Below are positions 1 to 8,276 of a stretch of 39,593 nucleotides of DNA, one piece after another. The DNA is taken from NCBI GenBank assembly GCA_031281945.1, contig JAITER010000057.1:1-39593 (forward strand), written 5' to 3'. A model generated the notes under the pieces. It saw only the letters and a program-made list of their open reading frames with translations. It was not told the DNA's origin and did no database searches. The position numbers and the translations under genes are program-made. Source of the stretch: Spirochaetaceae bacterium. Lineage in GTDB: Bacteria > Spirochaetota > Spirochaetia > Treponematales > Breznakiellaceae. Within the stretch, counting starts at the first letter, position 1, and the number at the start of each line of letters is the position of its first letter.

Positions 1-37
1 CGCGAAGCCCCAGCGTATTTTTTGGGAGATGACTAAG

Positions 38-1960
38 ATGGCGTATACAACCGTAATAAACGTTCAAGACCCCCCCCCCCCCCCCAGCCGCTTTTCACGC
101 TTTTTAGATAAGCGGGCCGCCGCTATAATTTCCGCATCTGTTTTTTTGTTTTTCGCCTGCGCCTCCCCGGAAATAACCACGGCGCCTTCCGACCCGTCCG
201 GGCCTTCCGGCTCTGGAGACGGCGGCGGCGCGGAGCTCGAAACCCTTTCGATAAGCTCGTCCGGCTTTTCCGTTGATGTGAGTTCGTATGTGTACCCAAA
301 GTCGTTTTCGCCTGAGCGAAAGTATTACCTGGCGCCGTACCCGAGGGGCGAGGCCGGCGCCGTTTACTTTAACTTTAAGGTTAAGAGCGGCGCCGTTTTG
401 TCGGAAGTGCTTCTTGACGGCAGGCCTCTGAATGCGGGCTCCGGCGGCTCTTACGCGGCGCCTGTGGTTAGCGGCTCGCTGGGCCGGTCTGTGGAGATAA
501 AGGTGGGCGGGGCGGCGTCTTCGGTTTCGTATTACATAGACATGGAGCCGTTTTCGACTTCGCAGTCCGGCATGAGGGAGGTTCCGCTTGTAAAAGAGGG
601 CGAGGCTTTCACGATAGGGGCCCAGTACGTGAGCGATGCGTATTTCGCGCACGTTGAGTTCAACGGGCTGGGGCGTTTGGAGAAGGTGCTGTTTTCCGAG
701 GTGAGGGCGGCGGCTTTAGAGGGCGGCGGGGTGTTGGAGGTTAGGCCCGAAGGGTCGGTTTTGCCGAGCAGGTGGGCGGCGGCGGAAGACGGTTCTGTGC
801 GCGTGCTGGACGGCGACCCTGAGATAACGGCTGTGTTCACGGGGCCGCGCTATTATTACGACTATTTGTACGGGAAGGACGAGGCTGAGGATTTGGCGTC
901 CGCGCTTAGGGGCGAGCTTGCGGCGCGGGCCGCCGCGCTTGAAGGGCAGATGACGGAGCTGATGAATCTTATGGTGTCGCTCTCTGACGCGCAGGAGGAG
1001 TTGATAGAGGCGACTGACCTGGATCCGATTGAGACGGTGTACGGGGAGGACGGGACGTATAAGACGGAGAAGGAATTGAACGATGAATACATGTTTTTAT
1101 ACTTTAAGGTTGCCGGCGCGAGCGCGTACCGTGCTGTTTTGATTTCCGAGTTAGAGACTGGGCCTGTAAGTTATGACGGGGCGTCTTTTTCGCTTGTTGA
1201 CGGTATTTTAAGCGTTGCGGCGGAGGAGGAGGGGGATTCGCTGACGGCGGATCCGCTTGAGAAGCTGTACGGCGGGTTTAATGAGGATGATTACCGGACG
1301 CTGAAGGCGATGGAGGAGCAGATAACGCTGATGTACGACCTGTTGCACGGGGACTACGTTACGGCGGCCATGCTGGAAGAAGCGCTGGACGGCTATTACG
1401 ATAAGTCCGGGACGAACGCGCTTTTGGAGCCTGTTAAAGAGCTTATAACGGTGAACGCGCAGGCTATAGCGGCGCTACAGGCGGCTTTCGGGGTTGGGGC
1501 GGCTTCGACGGTTGCGGATAGAGTCGCGGCACTTGAAACGGCGCTTGCGCGGATAGACGGGGCAAACGGGGAGCTCTCCACGATAAGGGACAATATAACG
1601 GCGGTTACGGACCGCGTGGCCGCGCTGGAGGAGGACGTTGCGAGCCTGAGAGCGGAATTGTACAGTTACACTATTTCAAGGCATCTTCGAAACGTAACGC
1701 TTAATTTCACAACCAGAGATACCCTTAAGTCAAGTTTGATAGAGGTTGTTAACGCCCAATTTCCACTAATGCCCACCAGTTATATGCATATAACTGTAGC
1801 GTCAAATAGCTGTGTAAAGCCGCCGTTAAGCGACCAATGGATTCATTACGATATTATAAAAGATTCTAATGGTTTTACGGTTTCGGCTACACAAGAAAAT
1901 ACGATGAATACATGGAAAATGAATTCATCCTGGACGTGGGTTAAGATACATTCAAATTAG
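38..1960 (+). CDS. Phase-variable coiled-coil lipoprotein, unknown role
   Basis: I do not recognise a named family. The ATG at 38 is preferred over the ATG at 29 because GGGAG (24-28) lies 9 nt upstream of it. The product is about 640 residues. The N-terminus contains five prolines coded by a C run (70-85), then a basic stretch (DKR), a hydrophobic segment and a lipobox-like FFACAS, so the protein is probably a secreted lipoprotein. The middle is Ser/Gly/Val-rich and beta-like. Two later stretches (about residues 300-330 and 470-550) have the heptad pattern of coiled coils. The last 95 residues, from about base 1676, are coded by much more AT-rich DNA with different codon choice, as if the tip had been exchanged. 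Surface display and adhesion are inference. No upstream neighbour is visible. Confidence 0.75.
   Translation: MAYTTVINVQDPPPPPSRFSRFLDKRAAAIISASVFLFFACASPEITTAPSDPSGPSGSGDGGGAELETLSISSSGFSVDVSSYVYPKSFSPERKYYLAPYPRGEAGAVYFNFKVKSGAVLSEVLLDGRPLNAGSGGSYAAPVVSGSLGRSVEIKVGGAASSVSYYIDMEPFSTSQSGMREVPLVKEGEAFTIGAQYVSDAYFAHVEFNGLGRLEKVLFSEVRAAALEGGGVLEVRPEGSVLPSRWAAAEDGSVRVLDGDPEITAVFTGPRYYYDYLYGKDEAEDLASALRGELAARAAALEGQMTELMNLMVSLSDAQEELIEATDLDPIETVYGEDGTYKTEKELNDEYMFLYFKVAGASAYRAVLISELETGPVSYDGASFSLVDGILSVAAEEEGDSLTADPLEKLYGGFNEDDYRTLKAMEEQITLMYDLLHGDYVTAAMLEEALDGYYDKSGTNALLEPVKELITVNAQAIAALQAAFGVGAASTVADRVAALETALARIDGANGELSTIRDNITAVTDRVAALEEDVASLRAELYSYTISRHLRNVTLNFTTRDTLKSSLIEVVNAQFPLMPTSYMHITVASNSCVKPPLSDQWIHYDIIKDSNGFTVSATQENTMNTWKMNSSWTWVKIHSN
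70..85 (+). repeat. Poly-C tract (16 C), likely phase switch
   Basis: Sixteen consecutive C residues lie in the coding region before the signal peptide and code for the last base of an Asp codon plus five Pro. With 16 C the lipoprotein frame is open. With one C fewer, the frame stops at a TAG, and with one C more at a TAA, both inside the sequence TTTTTAGATAAG just downstream. Slipped-strand changes would therefore switch the protein off within about ten codons. The switching itself is inference from the sequence. Confidence 0.85.
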
Positions 1961-2113
1961 ATGTTGACGCCCACAATAAAAACTGTTTGTTTTATTGGAC
2001 TATGGGCTTGTTTAACAAATAAGCGGATTGTGTTTTGAACAAATATTGTAGCTTTATCTTTAATTAAAGGGCTGTTGTTTAAAAAAAGAAATACCCAGTT
2101 CAATTTAATATAA

Positions 2114-2142
2114 TTGCAATAAATTTGTTAGAGTGTTATAAC
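2114..2142 (+). promoter_or_regulatory. Leaderless-type promoter of the ABC importer
   Basis: TTGCAA (2114-2119), a 17-nt spacer and TATAAC (2137-2142) end six bases before the ATG at 2149. No Shine-Dalgarno sequence lies in the gap, so transcription probably starts at or very near the start codon. The rest of 1961-2113 is AT-rich, and I see no gene in it. Confidence 0.6.
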
Positions 2143-2148
2143 TAAGAT

Positions 2149-3093
2149 ATGAAAAAAAATATTTTATGTTTATTTTTAGCCGTCATCGGCGGAGTAATTT
2201 ACGCTCAAAACGAGCTTACGGTTTACGCGATTAAAGGCCCTTCAGGAGTCGCGTTAATACAGCTTTTTGAAAAACCCCCTGTAGTTCCCGGTTTTAATAT
2301 AAAAGTTGAAGCCCTGGCCCAAGCCGACCAAATGGCTGCGCGTATTATTGCCGGTGAAATTAAAATTGGCGTGCTTCCCAGTAATACGGCCGCAAAAATA
2401 GCCGCTTCCGGCAAAGCGATTCAAGTAGCCGCGGTTACCGGTAATGGGATGTTAAGCCTTCTTTCAACAGATTTAACTGTTAAAAGCATTAAAGATCTAA
2501 AAGATAAAACTTTGTCTGTCGCGGGTCAGGGCGCTGTACCGGAATTTGTTTTTCGTAAAATACTTGCAAACAACAAAGTTGACGCGAAAAGCGTTCAAAT
2601 GGATTTTTCGCTCGCATACCCGGAAATAGCCGCGTCTTTAATCGCCGGTAGAATTAAAACCGCGCTTTTACCAGAACCCTTTGCGTCTATGGCGAGGGAA
2701 GGAAATAAAGAAATCCGGCAGATAGGCGATATTCAAAACGAATGGCGTAAGGCGGTTAAGCAAGCAAACTATCCAATGACGGTTATTGTTGTAAACTCTG
2801 ATTTTGCAAAACAGAATCCCCTGGTTGTAAAATCAATCTTGAGCGCGATAAAAGATTCCGTAGCCTGGGTTATAGCCAACCCTGTTGAAGCCGGAAACCT
2901 TGTTGAAAAACATTCGCTTGGTTTAAAGGCCGCTGTCGTTGCAGCTTCTGTTCCAAAAAGCAATTATGTTTACGCAGCCGCTCCAGCCGCCCGTAAATCT
3001 TTAGACGCCCTTTACAGAATCTTTTTGGAATTTGAGCCTTCTTCAATAGGCGGTAAATTGCCGGATGATTCTTTTTACCTTGAACTTCCCTAA
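2149..3093 (+). CDS. ABC transporter substrate-binding protein (NMT1/SsuA-like)
   Basis: This is the extracytoplasmic binding component of an ABC importer of the nitrate/sulfonate/taurine/thiamine-precursor type; the substrate cannot be told from sequence. The 314-residue product begins with a typical signal peptide, ending around IYAQN, with no lipobox cysteine. Features of the NMT1/SsuA fold are the early KGPSGVALIQLFE segment, the GEIKIGVLPSNTAAK segment, and the later SLIAGRIKTALLPEPFA segment, where two lobes would close on the ligand. Its 3' end overlaps the permease gene by 29 bp, so the three genes form one translationally coupled operon. The start codon is supported by the promoter immediately before it; no ribosome binding site is visible. 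Confidence 0.85.
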   Translation: MKKNILCLFLAVIGGVIYAQNELTVYAIKGPSGVALIQLFEKPPVVPGFNIKVEALAQADQMAARIIAGEIKIGVLPSNTAAKIAASGKAIQVAAVTGNGMLSLLSTDLTVKSIKDLKDKTLSVAGQGAVPEFVFRKILANNKVDAKSVQMDFSLAYPEIAASLIAGRIKTALLPEPFASMAREGNKEIRQIGDIQNEWRKAVKQANYPMTVIVVNSDFAKQNPLVVKSILSAIKDSVAWVIANPVEAGNLVEKHSLGLKAAVVAASVPKSNYVYAAAPAARKSLDALYRIFLEFEPSSIGGKLPDDSFYLELP

Positions 3094-3865
3094 AAAAAAA
3101 GGCCGCCTAAATTTTAGCTTTTTGCTGGGTTTAGCGGTCTTTTTTGGTATTTGGATTTGGGGGGCTTACGTTGTGGGAAGCGCGCTGATTCTACCAGGGC
3201 CCTTTTCTGTTTTTACCCAATTTATCATTTTACTTAAAAGCGAAAGTTTTTACCGCGCTCTGTGTTCTTCGACTTTTCGGCTTCTGACGGGGCTTGCGAT
3301 TTCCGTTCCAATAGGAGCGCTTGCCGGCTTGCTTGCGGGGCTTAAACCCGTAGCCAGAGCGTTTTTACAGCCTTTTTTTACAACAATAGCATCTACGCCT
3401 GTTATGGCTGTGATTCTTATCGCGTACCTTGCGTTTGGTTCGGAACGCACACCTATTTTTACAGCTTTTTTGATGGTTTTTCCTGTTATGGCTTCTAACA
3501 CTATAGAAGGAATGAAGAGCATAGACCCCAAAATGAAAGAAGTATTCGATATTTACCGGATTTCTTTTATTGAGCGGTTGCGGCGTCTCTATATTCCAGC
3601 TTTGATTCCTTTTATGGCCGGAGGTTTGCGTAGCTCGATATCGCTTGGCTGGAAAGTGGTTGTCGCGGCTGAGGTGCTTGTTCAGCCGGTTTTTTCGCTG
3701 GGCGCCGGTATGCAGAACGCAAAAGCAAACCTGGAAACCCCGGAATTGTTCGCCTGGACGCTTTCTGTAATTACCGCCGCCGCTATTTCGGACGCCGCTT
3801 TGAATATGTGCGCTAAAATATACAGTTTAAAACGAAAATATACTGGAAAACGCCGTTGCGAATAA
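3065..3865 (+). CDS. ABC transporter permease (SsuC/TauC-like)
   Basis: The inner-membrane permease partner of the preceding binding protein. The 266-residue product has about six hydrophobic segments and a cytoplasmic loop of the EAA type (around EVFDIYRISFIERLRRLYIPAL, shown here only as a landmark near residues 160-180) that docks on the ATPase. The family is BPD_transp_1, as in the SsuC, TauC and ThiX permeases. The ATG at 3065 lies inside the end of the upstream gene (29-bp overlap), and the 3' end overlaps the ATPase start by 10 bp, which implies coupled translation. The start could be a little further downstream, since the first hydrophobic segment begins near residue 15. Confidence 0.85.
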   Translation: MILFTLNFPKKKGRLNFSFLLGLAVFFGIWIWGAYVVGSALILPGPFSVFTQFIILLKSESFYRALCSSTFRLLTGLAISVPIGALAGLLAGLKPVARAFLQPFFTTIASTPVMAVILIAYLAFGSERTPIFTAFLMVFPVMASNTIEGMKSIDPKMKEVFDIYRISFIERLRRLYIPALIPFMAGGLRSSISLGWKVVVAAEVLVQPVFSLGAGMQNAKANLETPELFAWTLSVITAAAISDAALNMCAKIYSLKRKYTGKRRCE

Positions 3866-4587
3866 ATATAAATGGCCTGGCGTTTGGTTTTACGCAAGAT
3901 TTAATTTTTAATAATTTTTCGCTTAATTTAGGCGGAGATGATGAAACCGGAAACCCTGTTGCTTTGCTTGGGCCGTCCGGTTCTGGTAAAACTACGCTAT
4001 TGCGTATAATAGCCGGATTTCTTAAACCAGAGGCGGGTTCCGTAAGCGGAATAGGCGCGGTGAATATTTCTTTTGTATTTCAGGAATCACGCCTTTTACC
4101 GCGCATTTCGGCGTTAAAAAATGTAACGCTTCCTGTGGAACGTTTGTTAGGCGCGGCGGAAGCGGAAAAAAGATCACGGCGTTTTCTTTCATTATGCGGT
4201 ATGGAATCTTTTGCGGACGCTCTGCCGCTTGAACTTTCCGGCGGGCAAAGACGCCGTATTTCCATAGCGCGCGCCTGGGCTTACCCCGCCCCGATTGTGC
4301 TTATGGACGAGCCTTTTCAGTCTTTAGATATACCTCTGCGCATTCAAATGATGGATTCTATACGGATTTTGATGCGGGAAGAACGGCGTCTTGTAATTGT
4401 TGTTACACATTCACCCCGCGAAGCGTTGTATTTGGCAAAACGTATAATTGTACTGGGGCGCGGCTTTCGGGATTCCGCATTTGTTGCGTTTGATGAACTC
4501 CACGATGCGCCGTTTGAAGAGCGTGAATTTATTTCGGAAAGAACCGTGGAGTTTGAAAAGCGGATTATAGCCGCTTTAAGCCGTTAA
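3856..4587 (+). CDS. ABC transporter ATP-binding protein (SsuB/TauB-like)
   Basis: The ATPase that drives the importer coded by the two preceding genes. The 243-residue product has a complete nucleotide-binding domain: Walker A GPSGSGKT (39-46), Q-loop in VFQESRLLP (about 75), signature LSGGQ (127-131), Walker B IVLMDEP (147-153) and the H-loop histidine in VVTHS (about 185). The start codon is TTG, placed inside the end of the permease gene (10-bp overlap); no other start preserves the beta strand before the Walker A motif. The gene ends 18 bp from the stop of the convergent purH gene, so the two transcription units meet with almost no gap and no obvious terminator. Confidence 0.9.
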   Translation: MRININGLAFGFTQDLIFNNFSLNLGGDDETGNPVALLGPSGSGKTTLLRIIAGFLKPEAGSVSGIGAVNISFVFQESRLLPRISALKNVTLPVERLLGAAEAEKRSRRFLSLCGMESFADALPLELSGGQRRRISIARAWAYPAPIVLMDEPFQSLDIPLRIQMMDSIRILMREERRLVIVVTHSPREALYLAKRIIVLGRGFRDSAFVAFDELHDAPFEEREFISERTVEFEKRIIAALSR

Positions 4588-4605
4588 AGATCCCGATACG
4601 CATTA

Positions 4606-6282
4606 TTAATGCCTAAAACACCGGACGCCTGTAAATACCATCGCAATGCCATGTTTGTTGCAGGCGTCTATTGAAAGCTGGTCGTTTTGGGAGCCGCCGC
4701 ATTGTATTATAGCGCGTATATTGTTCGCGGCGGCAAGCTCTACAATATCGCTAAACGGGAAAAAAGCGTCCGAGGCCAATACCGGCGCGGGTGAACCGTC
4801 CCGTAATGCCGCTGAAAGACTGCTGTATTCGGGATTTTGTTTGGCGTCCGCGATTCTTTGCGCCGCCCGCTTTACAGCCAGTTCCGCCGCCCAAATGCGG
4901 TTTGTTTCCCCGCCTCCGCAACCTAAAAGCGTAAGGTCTTTTACTACGGCTATTGCGTTTGATTTAACCCAGCTTACGGCGCGCATTCCAAAAATCATAT
5001 CGGGTATGCAGTCTGGGGTTGGGGCGGTTGTGGTTACTACTTCCCATTTTTCAAAAAGGCGCCGGCTTGTTTCTTGAACCAAAAGACCGCCGTCTATGCT
5101 TACAGATTCGGTTTCATCCAGCGGGGGAGCTTCCATCTGAAGTATGCGTAAATTTTTTTTCTGCTTCAAAATAGAAAGCGCGGCGCTTTCAAAATCCGGC
5201 GCAATTACAATTTCTAAAAAAAGTTCATTCAATTTTTCGGCGGTTCGCTCTGTTACCGTACAATTAAAAGCTACTACACCGCCAAAAATTGAAACCGGAT
5301 CGCAAAGTTTGGCTTTAAGAAAAGCCTGCAAAGAATCGGCGCCGCAAGCCATTCCACAGGGTGTATTGTGTTTTACGGCCACGCAAGAAGGCAAGGCCGC
5401 GCCGCAATAAGCGGGTGATATGTCTTTAAGCTCTGTTTCTCCAAGCGGCGGCTTACCGTTAAGCCCGAATGAACAAACTGCTTTCCAGGCGGAATCGGCG
5501 TCGCGTATGTTGTTGTAACTTAATTCTTTGCCGTTTAAGGTTTTTGCTGTTTTAAATACACCCGCGCGGTCAGCCCTGTAATAAAGCGCCGCTTTTTGAT
5601 GACTGTTTTCGCCGTAACGCAAGACGGAGGCTTTTTCAAACGGCGTTTGCCAATAGGCGGGGAAATCGTATTTTTCGCTTTCCCCGCTTTCCGGCGTTTC
5701 TTCCCGCGCTGTCTCTAATAGATAGCGTGAAACAGCCGCGTCATAGGCCGCCGTTAGATTAAAAACCTTTCCAGCCAGCATTTGGCGCAAATAAACGTTG
5801 GGCTCGCCGCTTTTTATTTCGGATATCGCAAGATGGTAATCGGAAGAATCTGTAAGAACGAGTAGGCCGGCGAAGTTTTTAGCGGCCGACCTAAGCATGG
5901 CTGGGCCGCCTATGTCGATAAACTCGATTGTTTCGGCTTTTCCGAGCCCTGCTTGTGATTTTTCAAAAAACGGGTACAAATTGACGCATACAAGATCTAT
6001 TGTTTGCAAACCAAGTTCCTCAAGTGTTTGTAAATGAGTTTTATCGTCCCGTTTTGCGAGGATGCCGGCGTGTATAGCCGGATGTAGTGTTTTTACACGT
6101 CCGTCCAAACATTCTTTAAATCCTGTAACTTCGCTTACATCTGTAACTGTTAATGCGTTTTTTCTAAAGTAATCAGCAGTCCCGCCTGTAGAAATAATTT
6201 CCCAGTTTGAATCATGTAAAAAACGAGCTAGTTCCAAAACGCCGTCTTTTTTATAAACACTTATTAACGCTCTTTTTTTCAT
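4606..6282 (-). CDS. purH: Bifunctional AICAR transformylase / IMP cyclohydrolase
   Basis: This enzyme catalyses the last two steps of de novo IMP synthesis: formyl transfer from 10-formyl-THF to AICAR, then ring closure. The 558-residue product is slightly longer than the usual 510-540. The N-terminal MGS-like cyclohydrolase domain spans about 1-140 and includes STGGTADYFR, GRVKTLHPAIHAG and DLVCVNLYPF. The transformylase domain follows, with the catalytic K304-H305 in VKHNTPCG and the C-terminal RCFRH. An AAGGAT ribosome binding site lies six bases before the ATG. No other pur gene is adjacent. The gene marks the left border of the accessory island. Confidence 0.96.
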   Translation of the reverse strand: MKKRALISVYKKDGVLELARFLHDSNWEIISTGGTADYFRKNALTVTDVSEVTGFKECLDGRVKTLHPAIHAGILAKRDDKTHLQTLEELGLQTIDLVCVNLYPFFEKSQAGLGKAETIEFIDIGGPAMLRSAAKNFAGLLVLTDSSDYHLAISEIKSGEPNVYLRQMLAGKVFNLTAAYDAAVSRYLLETAREETPESGESEKYDFPAYWQTPFEKASVLRYGENSHQKAALYYRADRAGVFKTAKTLNGKELSYNNIRDADSAWKAVCSFGLNGKPPLGETELKDISPAYCGAALPSCVAVKHNTPCGMACGADSLQAFLKAKLCDPVSIFGGVVAFNCTVTERTAEKLNELFLEIVIAPDFESAALSILKQKKNLRILQMEAPPLDETESVSIDGGLLVQETSRRLFEKWEVVTTTAPTPDCIPDMIFGMRAVSWVKSNAIAVVKDLTLLGCGGGETNRIWAAELAVKRAAQRIADAKQNPEYSSLSAALRDGSPAPVLASDAFFPFSDIVELAAANNIRAIIQCGGSQNDQLSIDACNKHGIAMVFTGVRCFRH

Positions 6283-6321
6283 GTATAAATCCTTATTTTA
6301 AAAGCAAGTTCGGCCAAAATT

Positions 6322-6546
6322 TATTTTGGTTCTGGATATTTTGATTTTCGCACAACGCCGTTTATGTTGACTTTTTCCAGGTTTTTATAAACGCTTTTTA
6401 TTATATCTTCAAAAAGTTTGTGCGAAGCGCCGCTATTCCAGTCAATAATACATTGATGATTTTGACATATATGATGCGCATAATCAACCGCCATTGCGGG
6501 AGTTGTTTTATGTAAACATTCTCCACAAAAACTTGATTGCGGTATG
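6322..6546 (-). pseudogene. Fragment of a Cys/His-rich protein
   Basis: On the minus strand this stretch has coding character, with little or no room for a full protein. It includes a CGEC pair followed by spaced Cys and His residues (HHICQNHQCIIDW region), so it may be the C-terminal part of a metal-binding protein. The frame runs on into the attC-like repeat at 6547 without a clear start; an internal ATG at 6494 would leave only about 55 residues. I do not recognise the family, and the exact 3' end is uncertain because the frame near 6360 is unclear to me. Confidence 0.35.
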
Positions 6547-6693
6547 TCGCATAACGTTCCGGCTATATGCGACGGCTTGTTCGGGCCGGCAAAATGCGGG
6601 TGTAGGTTGCCGTTGGCGCGAAGCGAGACCAGAGCCGTTGCGGATATTTCGGGTGTTTTAGGCTACAAAAGCGTAAATGGGCCTGTTATGCGA
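6547..6693 (-). other. attC-like site A
   Basis: A large imperfect inverted repeat whose outer arms are TCGCATAAC (6547-6555) and GTTATGCGA (6685-6693). The left inner arm is GTTCCGGCTATATGCGAC, and the right side carries the short form CCTGTTATGC. The unequal spacing between outer and inner arms resembles integron attC sites. By arm type (long spacer on the left) this copy points to the minus strand. The core GTTATGC differs from the classical GTTRRRY at one base. Confidence 0.55.
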
Positions 6694-6726
6694 AATTTTT
6701 TTGAGATAGAAAAAATTTAAATCATA

Positions 6727-6756
6727 TTGACAAATTTAGAAACATTGTAATATAAT
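6727..6756 (+). promoter_or_regulatory. Consensus leaderless-type promoter in a cassette
   Basis: A perfect TTGACA (6727-6732), an 18-nt spacer and a perfect TATAAT (6751-6756) end six bases before the ATG at 6763. No ribosome binding site fits. The promoter sits 33 bp inside the cassette from site A, so the gene carried its own promoter. Confidence 0.75.
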
Positions 6757-6762
6757 GTAAAC

Positions 6763-7241
6763 ATGACACAATACCAACAAGTATTAGCTACACTTAAAAA
6801 TCTGGGTGGAGAAGCATCATTTGACGATATTTGTAAAAATATTAATTTTTCGGCATGGGGAACAAAAACGCCAAAAAATTCTGTAGGCAGATATTGGACT
6901 TGTTCGCCAACCTGGTTGGTTGTCGCCCAAGTCTTGCAAAATGCGTAGCATTTTGCGTTTTCAAGCAGAAGTTGTTCGGAAACTTGAAGTTTTCGAACAA
7001 CTCTATTTATCTATTGGTGATGATTTTGAAAAGGTAAATGATTTATGGAAAATTAAAGATAAAACAATTACAAAAATCAATACACAAAAGAACAACAATC
7101 AAAATACAACGATATTTTGGTCATCATCAAATGGAATGGTTACAGACACTTGATTTAAAAATGGATCAAGATGACATTAATAAATTAGCGCATAAAGTAA
7201 ATAATATTGTAAAAGATACAATTGAGAATTTAAGAAATTAG
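6763..7241 (+). pseudogene. Broken winged-helix (HARE-HTH/HB1-like) gene
   Basis: The first 43 residues (VLATLKNLGGEASFDDI then WGTKTPKNSVGRY) match the N-terminal winged-helix domain found in HARE-HTH and restriction-linked proteins. At 6896 a 109-bp hairpin element interrupts the frame. If it is removed together with one ATT triplet, the reading continues as VGRYLSIGDDFEKVNDLWKIKD, which is the expected end of this domain. A second lesion, a frameshift near 7100, follows. The tail in the shifted frame (EWLQTLDLKMDQDDINKLAH) ends with TAG at 7241, 16 bp before attC-like site B. Both lesions make the gene non-functional. Its original role may have been DNA binding or restriction-linked; that is inference. 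Confidence 0.6.
6896..7004 (+). mobile_element. Nested-hairpin miniature element, copy 1
   Basis: This 109-bp element has three successive hairpins: CCAACCTGGTTGG, GCAAAATGCGTAGCATTTTGC with slight asymmetry, and GTTGTTCGGAAACTT paired with AAGTTTTCGAACAAC. The ends GGACTTGTTCG and CGAACAACTCT are imperfect inverted repeats (9 of 11). ATT occurs on both sides and fits a 3-bp target duplication. The outer sequence matches the ends of the IS30-type element at 7603-8276, so it is probably a non-autonomous derivative. It interrupts the winged-helix gene. Confidence 0.7.
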
Positions 7242-7257
7242 TAAAAGCAAAAAAATG

Positions 7258-7501
7258 TCGCATAACGAGACTGTATGTGAGACCCGCAACGCGGGTCTCA
7301 CGCCGCTTCGGGGCCTAAAGACACCTCGGCCTACGCAATGGCTCTGGTCTCGCTACGCGCCCCAGCTTGCTGGGGAACATTCCCACGCCAGCCTCCACCC
7401 ACATTTTTGCAGCCCTGGTCGCGCTTCTCGCGGGAAGCGATGCTGCGCAAAGCCCTTATCCGGGCCGCCAAACCGTCGCATACAGCCGGAACATTATGCG
7501 A
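7258..7501 (+). other. attC-like site B
   Basis: An inverted-repeat structure of about 244 bp: left arms TCGCATAAC and CTGTATG, right arms GCATACAG and ATTATGCGA. The spacer between outer and inner arm is short on the left and long on the right, the plus orientation. The interior is GC-rich and itself folds locally (GAGACCCGC with GCGGGTCTC). It starts 16 bp after the stop of the winged-helix pseudogene. Open frames inside it are by-products of its GC content. Confidence 0.6.
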
Positions 7502-7503
7502 AA

Positions 7504-7532
7504 TTGCCGCAAAATTATTAAAACTTTATAAT
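7504..7532 (+). promoter_or_regulatory. Promoter-like sequence after attC-like site B
   Basis: TTGCCG (7504-7509), a 17-nt spacer and TATAAT (7527-7532) lie directly after the right arm of site B. The coding-like frame that follows has no clean start codon, so this is probably the promoter of a decayed cassette gene. Confidence 0.45.
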
Positions 7533-7744
7533 AGATTGACAAGTGAGGAATTCAATTTTGGAACGCGCTATCTAAAATACATGAAATTATTTTTGAGGAT
7601 ATGGACTTGTTCAATAACCCGGTTGGTTACCTACTAACCTGCGGTTTAAGTTTTGCTTTAGTCTTGCAAAATGCTACGCATTTTGCGGTTTTTAGCGGTT
7701 GTTGGCCAAGCTGTACAATCCAAGAATGGCTTGGCTTGGCTTGC

Positions 7745-8219
7745 AGAAAAGGGTCATTTCCGGTGTTTTCCCCCGTTTCTCCACCACATTCTCAGTTTTT
7801 CTCTTTTTCCCCCGGAGGCGGAGGTTCCGCAAAGCCGGCTTTTTCAGCTCCCCTTTCATGTGGAAAAAACATAGTTATACATAGTTTTGCCGGACATAGC
7901 GCGCTCAGGATATTCCTTTTTAAGCTATGCGGCAACTTCTTCCGGAGACCATCTGTGTTCCAGTTGGGGTTTGACCATATTCCACGCTTCATCGGTCATT
8001 TTAAGGCGCGGGCGTTGATTCCTTCCGGCTTCAAGGCGTCTGACTTCGGCGGCTATCGGGTTATACATACCCCGCGTCCACGCCCTTTTCCTGTTCACGG
8101 GTGATGCTGGACGGCTCTCGGTTCAGCGCCGACGCTATGGCAGAGGGCTTAAGCCTTTCAACATACAACAGTCTGAAAATATCCATCCGCTCTACAAGGG
8201 TCATCCTTTGATAAGTCAT
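7745..8219 (-). pseudogene. IS30-family transposase remnant
   Basis: From the ATG at 8219 the minus strand reads MTYQRMTLVERMDIFRLLY and SAIASALNREPSSITRE, the helix-turn-helix start of IS30-family transposases. After a frameshift near 8070 it continues YNPIAAEVRRLEAG and WSPEEVAA, then an in-frame TAG, then KKEYPERAMSGKTMYNYVF, another shift, and MKGELKKPALRN up to KRGKTPEM. The order of these blocks matches the family. The DDE catalytic region is missing, because the match ends near 7745. At least two frameshifts and one stop show it is dead. Confidence 0.75.
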
Positions 8220-8237
8220 CTTCCCTGCTAACTCATT

Positions 8238-8276
8238 GGACTTGTTCGCTAACCCGGTTGGTTAGCGGACAAGTCC
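8238..8276. repeat. Terminal 39-bp hairpin of the IS30-type element
   Basis: GGACTTGTTCGCTAACC and GGTTAGCGGACAAGTCC form a 17-bp stem with one mismatch around a 5-nt CGGTT loop. The same CCGGTTGG core occurs in the two miniature elements and in the hairpin at 37460. Confidence 0.75.

Larger units (their letters stand above)
7603..8276 (-). mobile_element. Decayed IS30-family element
   Basis: This 674-bp remnant is bounded by GGACTTGTTCAATAACC on the left and, read inward from the right, GGACTTGTCCGCTAACC, which are imperfect terminal inverted repeats. It contains a broken IS30-type transposase frame on the minus strand. The left ~100 bp, including the GCAAAATGC hairpin, match the miniature elements at 6896 and 10863. 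It is shorter than a full IS30 element (about 1 kb), so the region coding the catalytic domain is deleted. Confidence 0.65.

Noticed and set aside
104-652. 182-codon open frame on the minus strand inside the first lipoprotein gene
   Set aside because: The Arg-rich product is an antisense shadow of GC-rich coding DNA, without a ribosome binding site or motif.
1670-1960. Target of a diversity-generating retroelement
   Set aside because: No reverse transcriptase or template repeat is visible, and the segment is not rich in AAY codons at the end.
7255-7521. 88-codon open frame across attC-like site B
   Set aside because: It lies within a palindromic site, and its translation has no protein-like features.
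7601-8104. 167-codon plus-strand frame over the IS30-type remnant
   Set aside because: The minus strand carries the recognisable transposase; the plus frame is its shadow.
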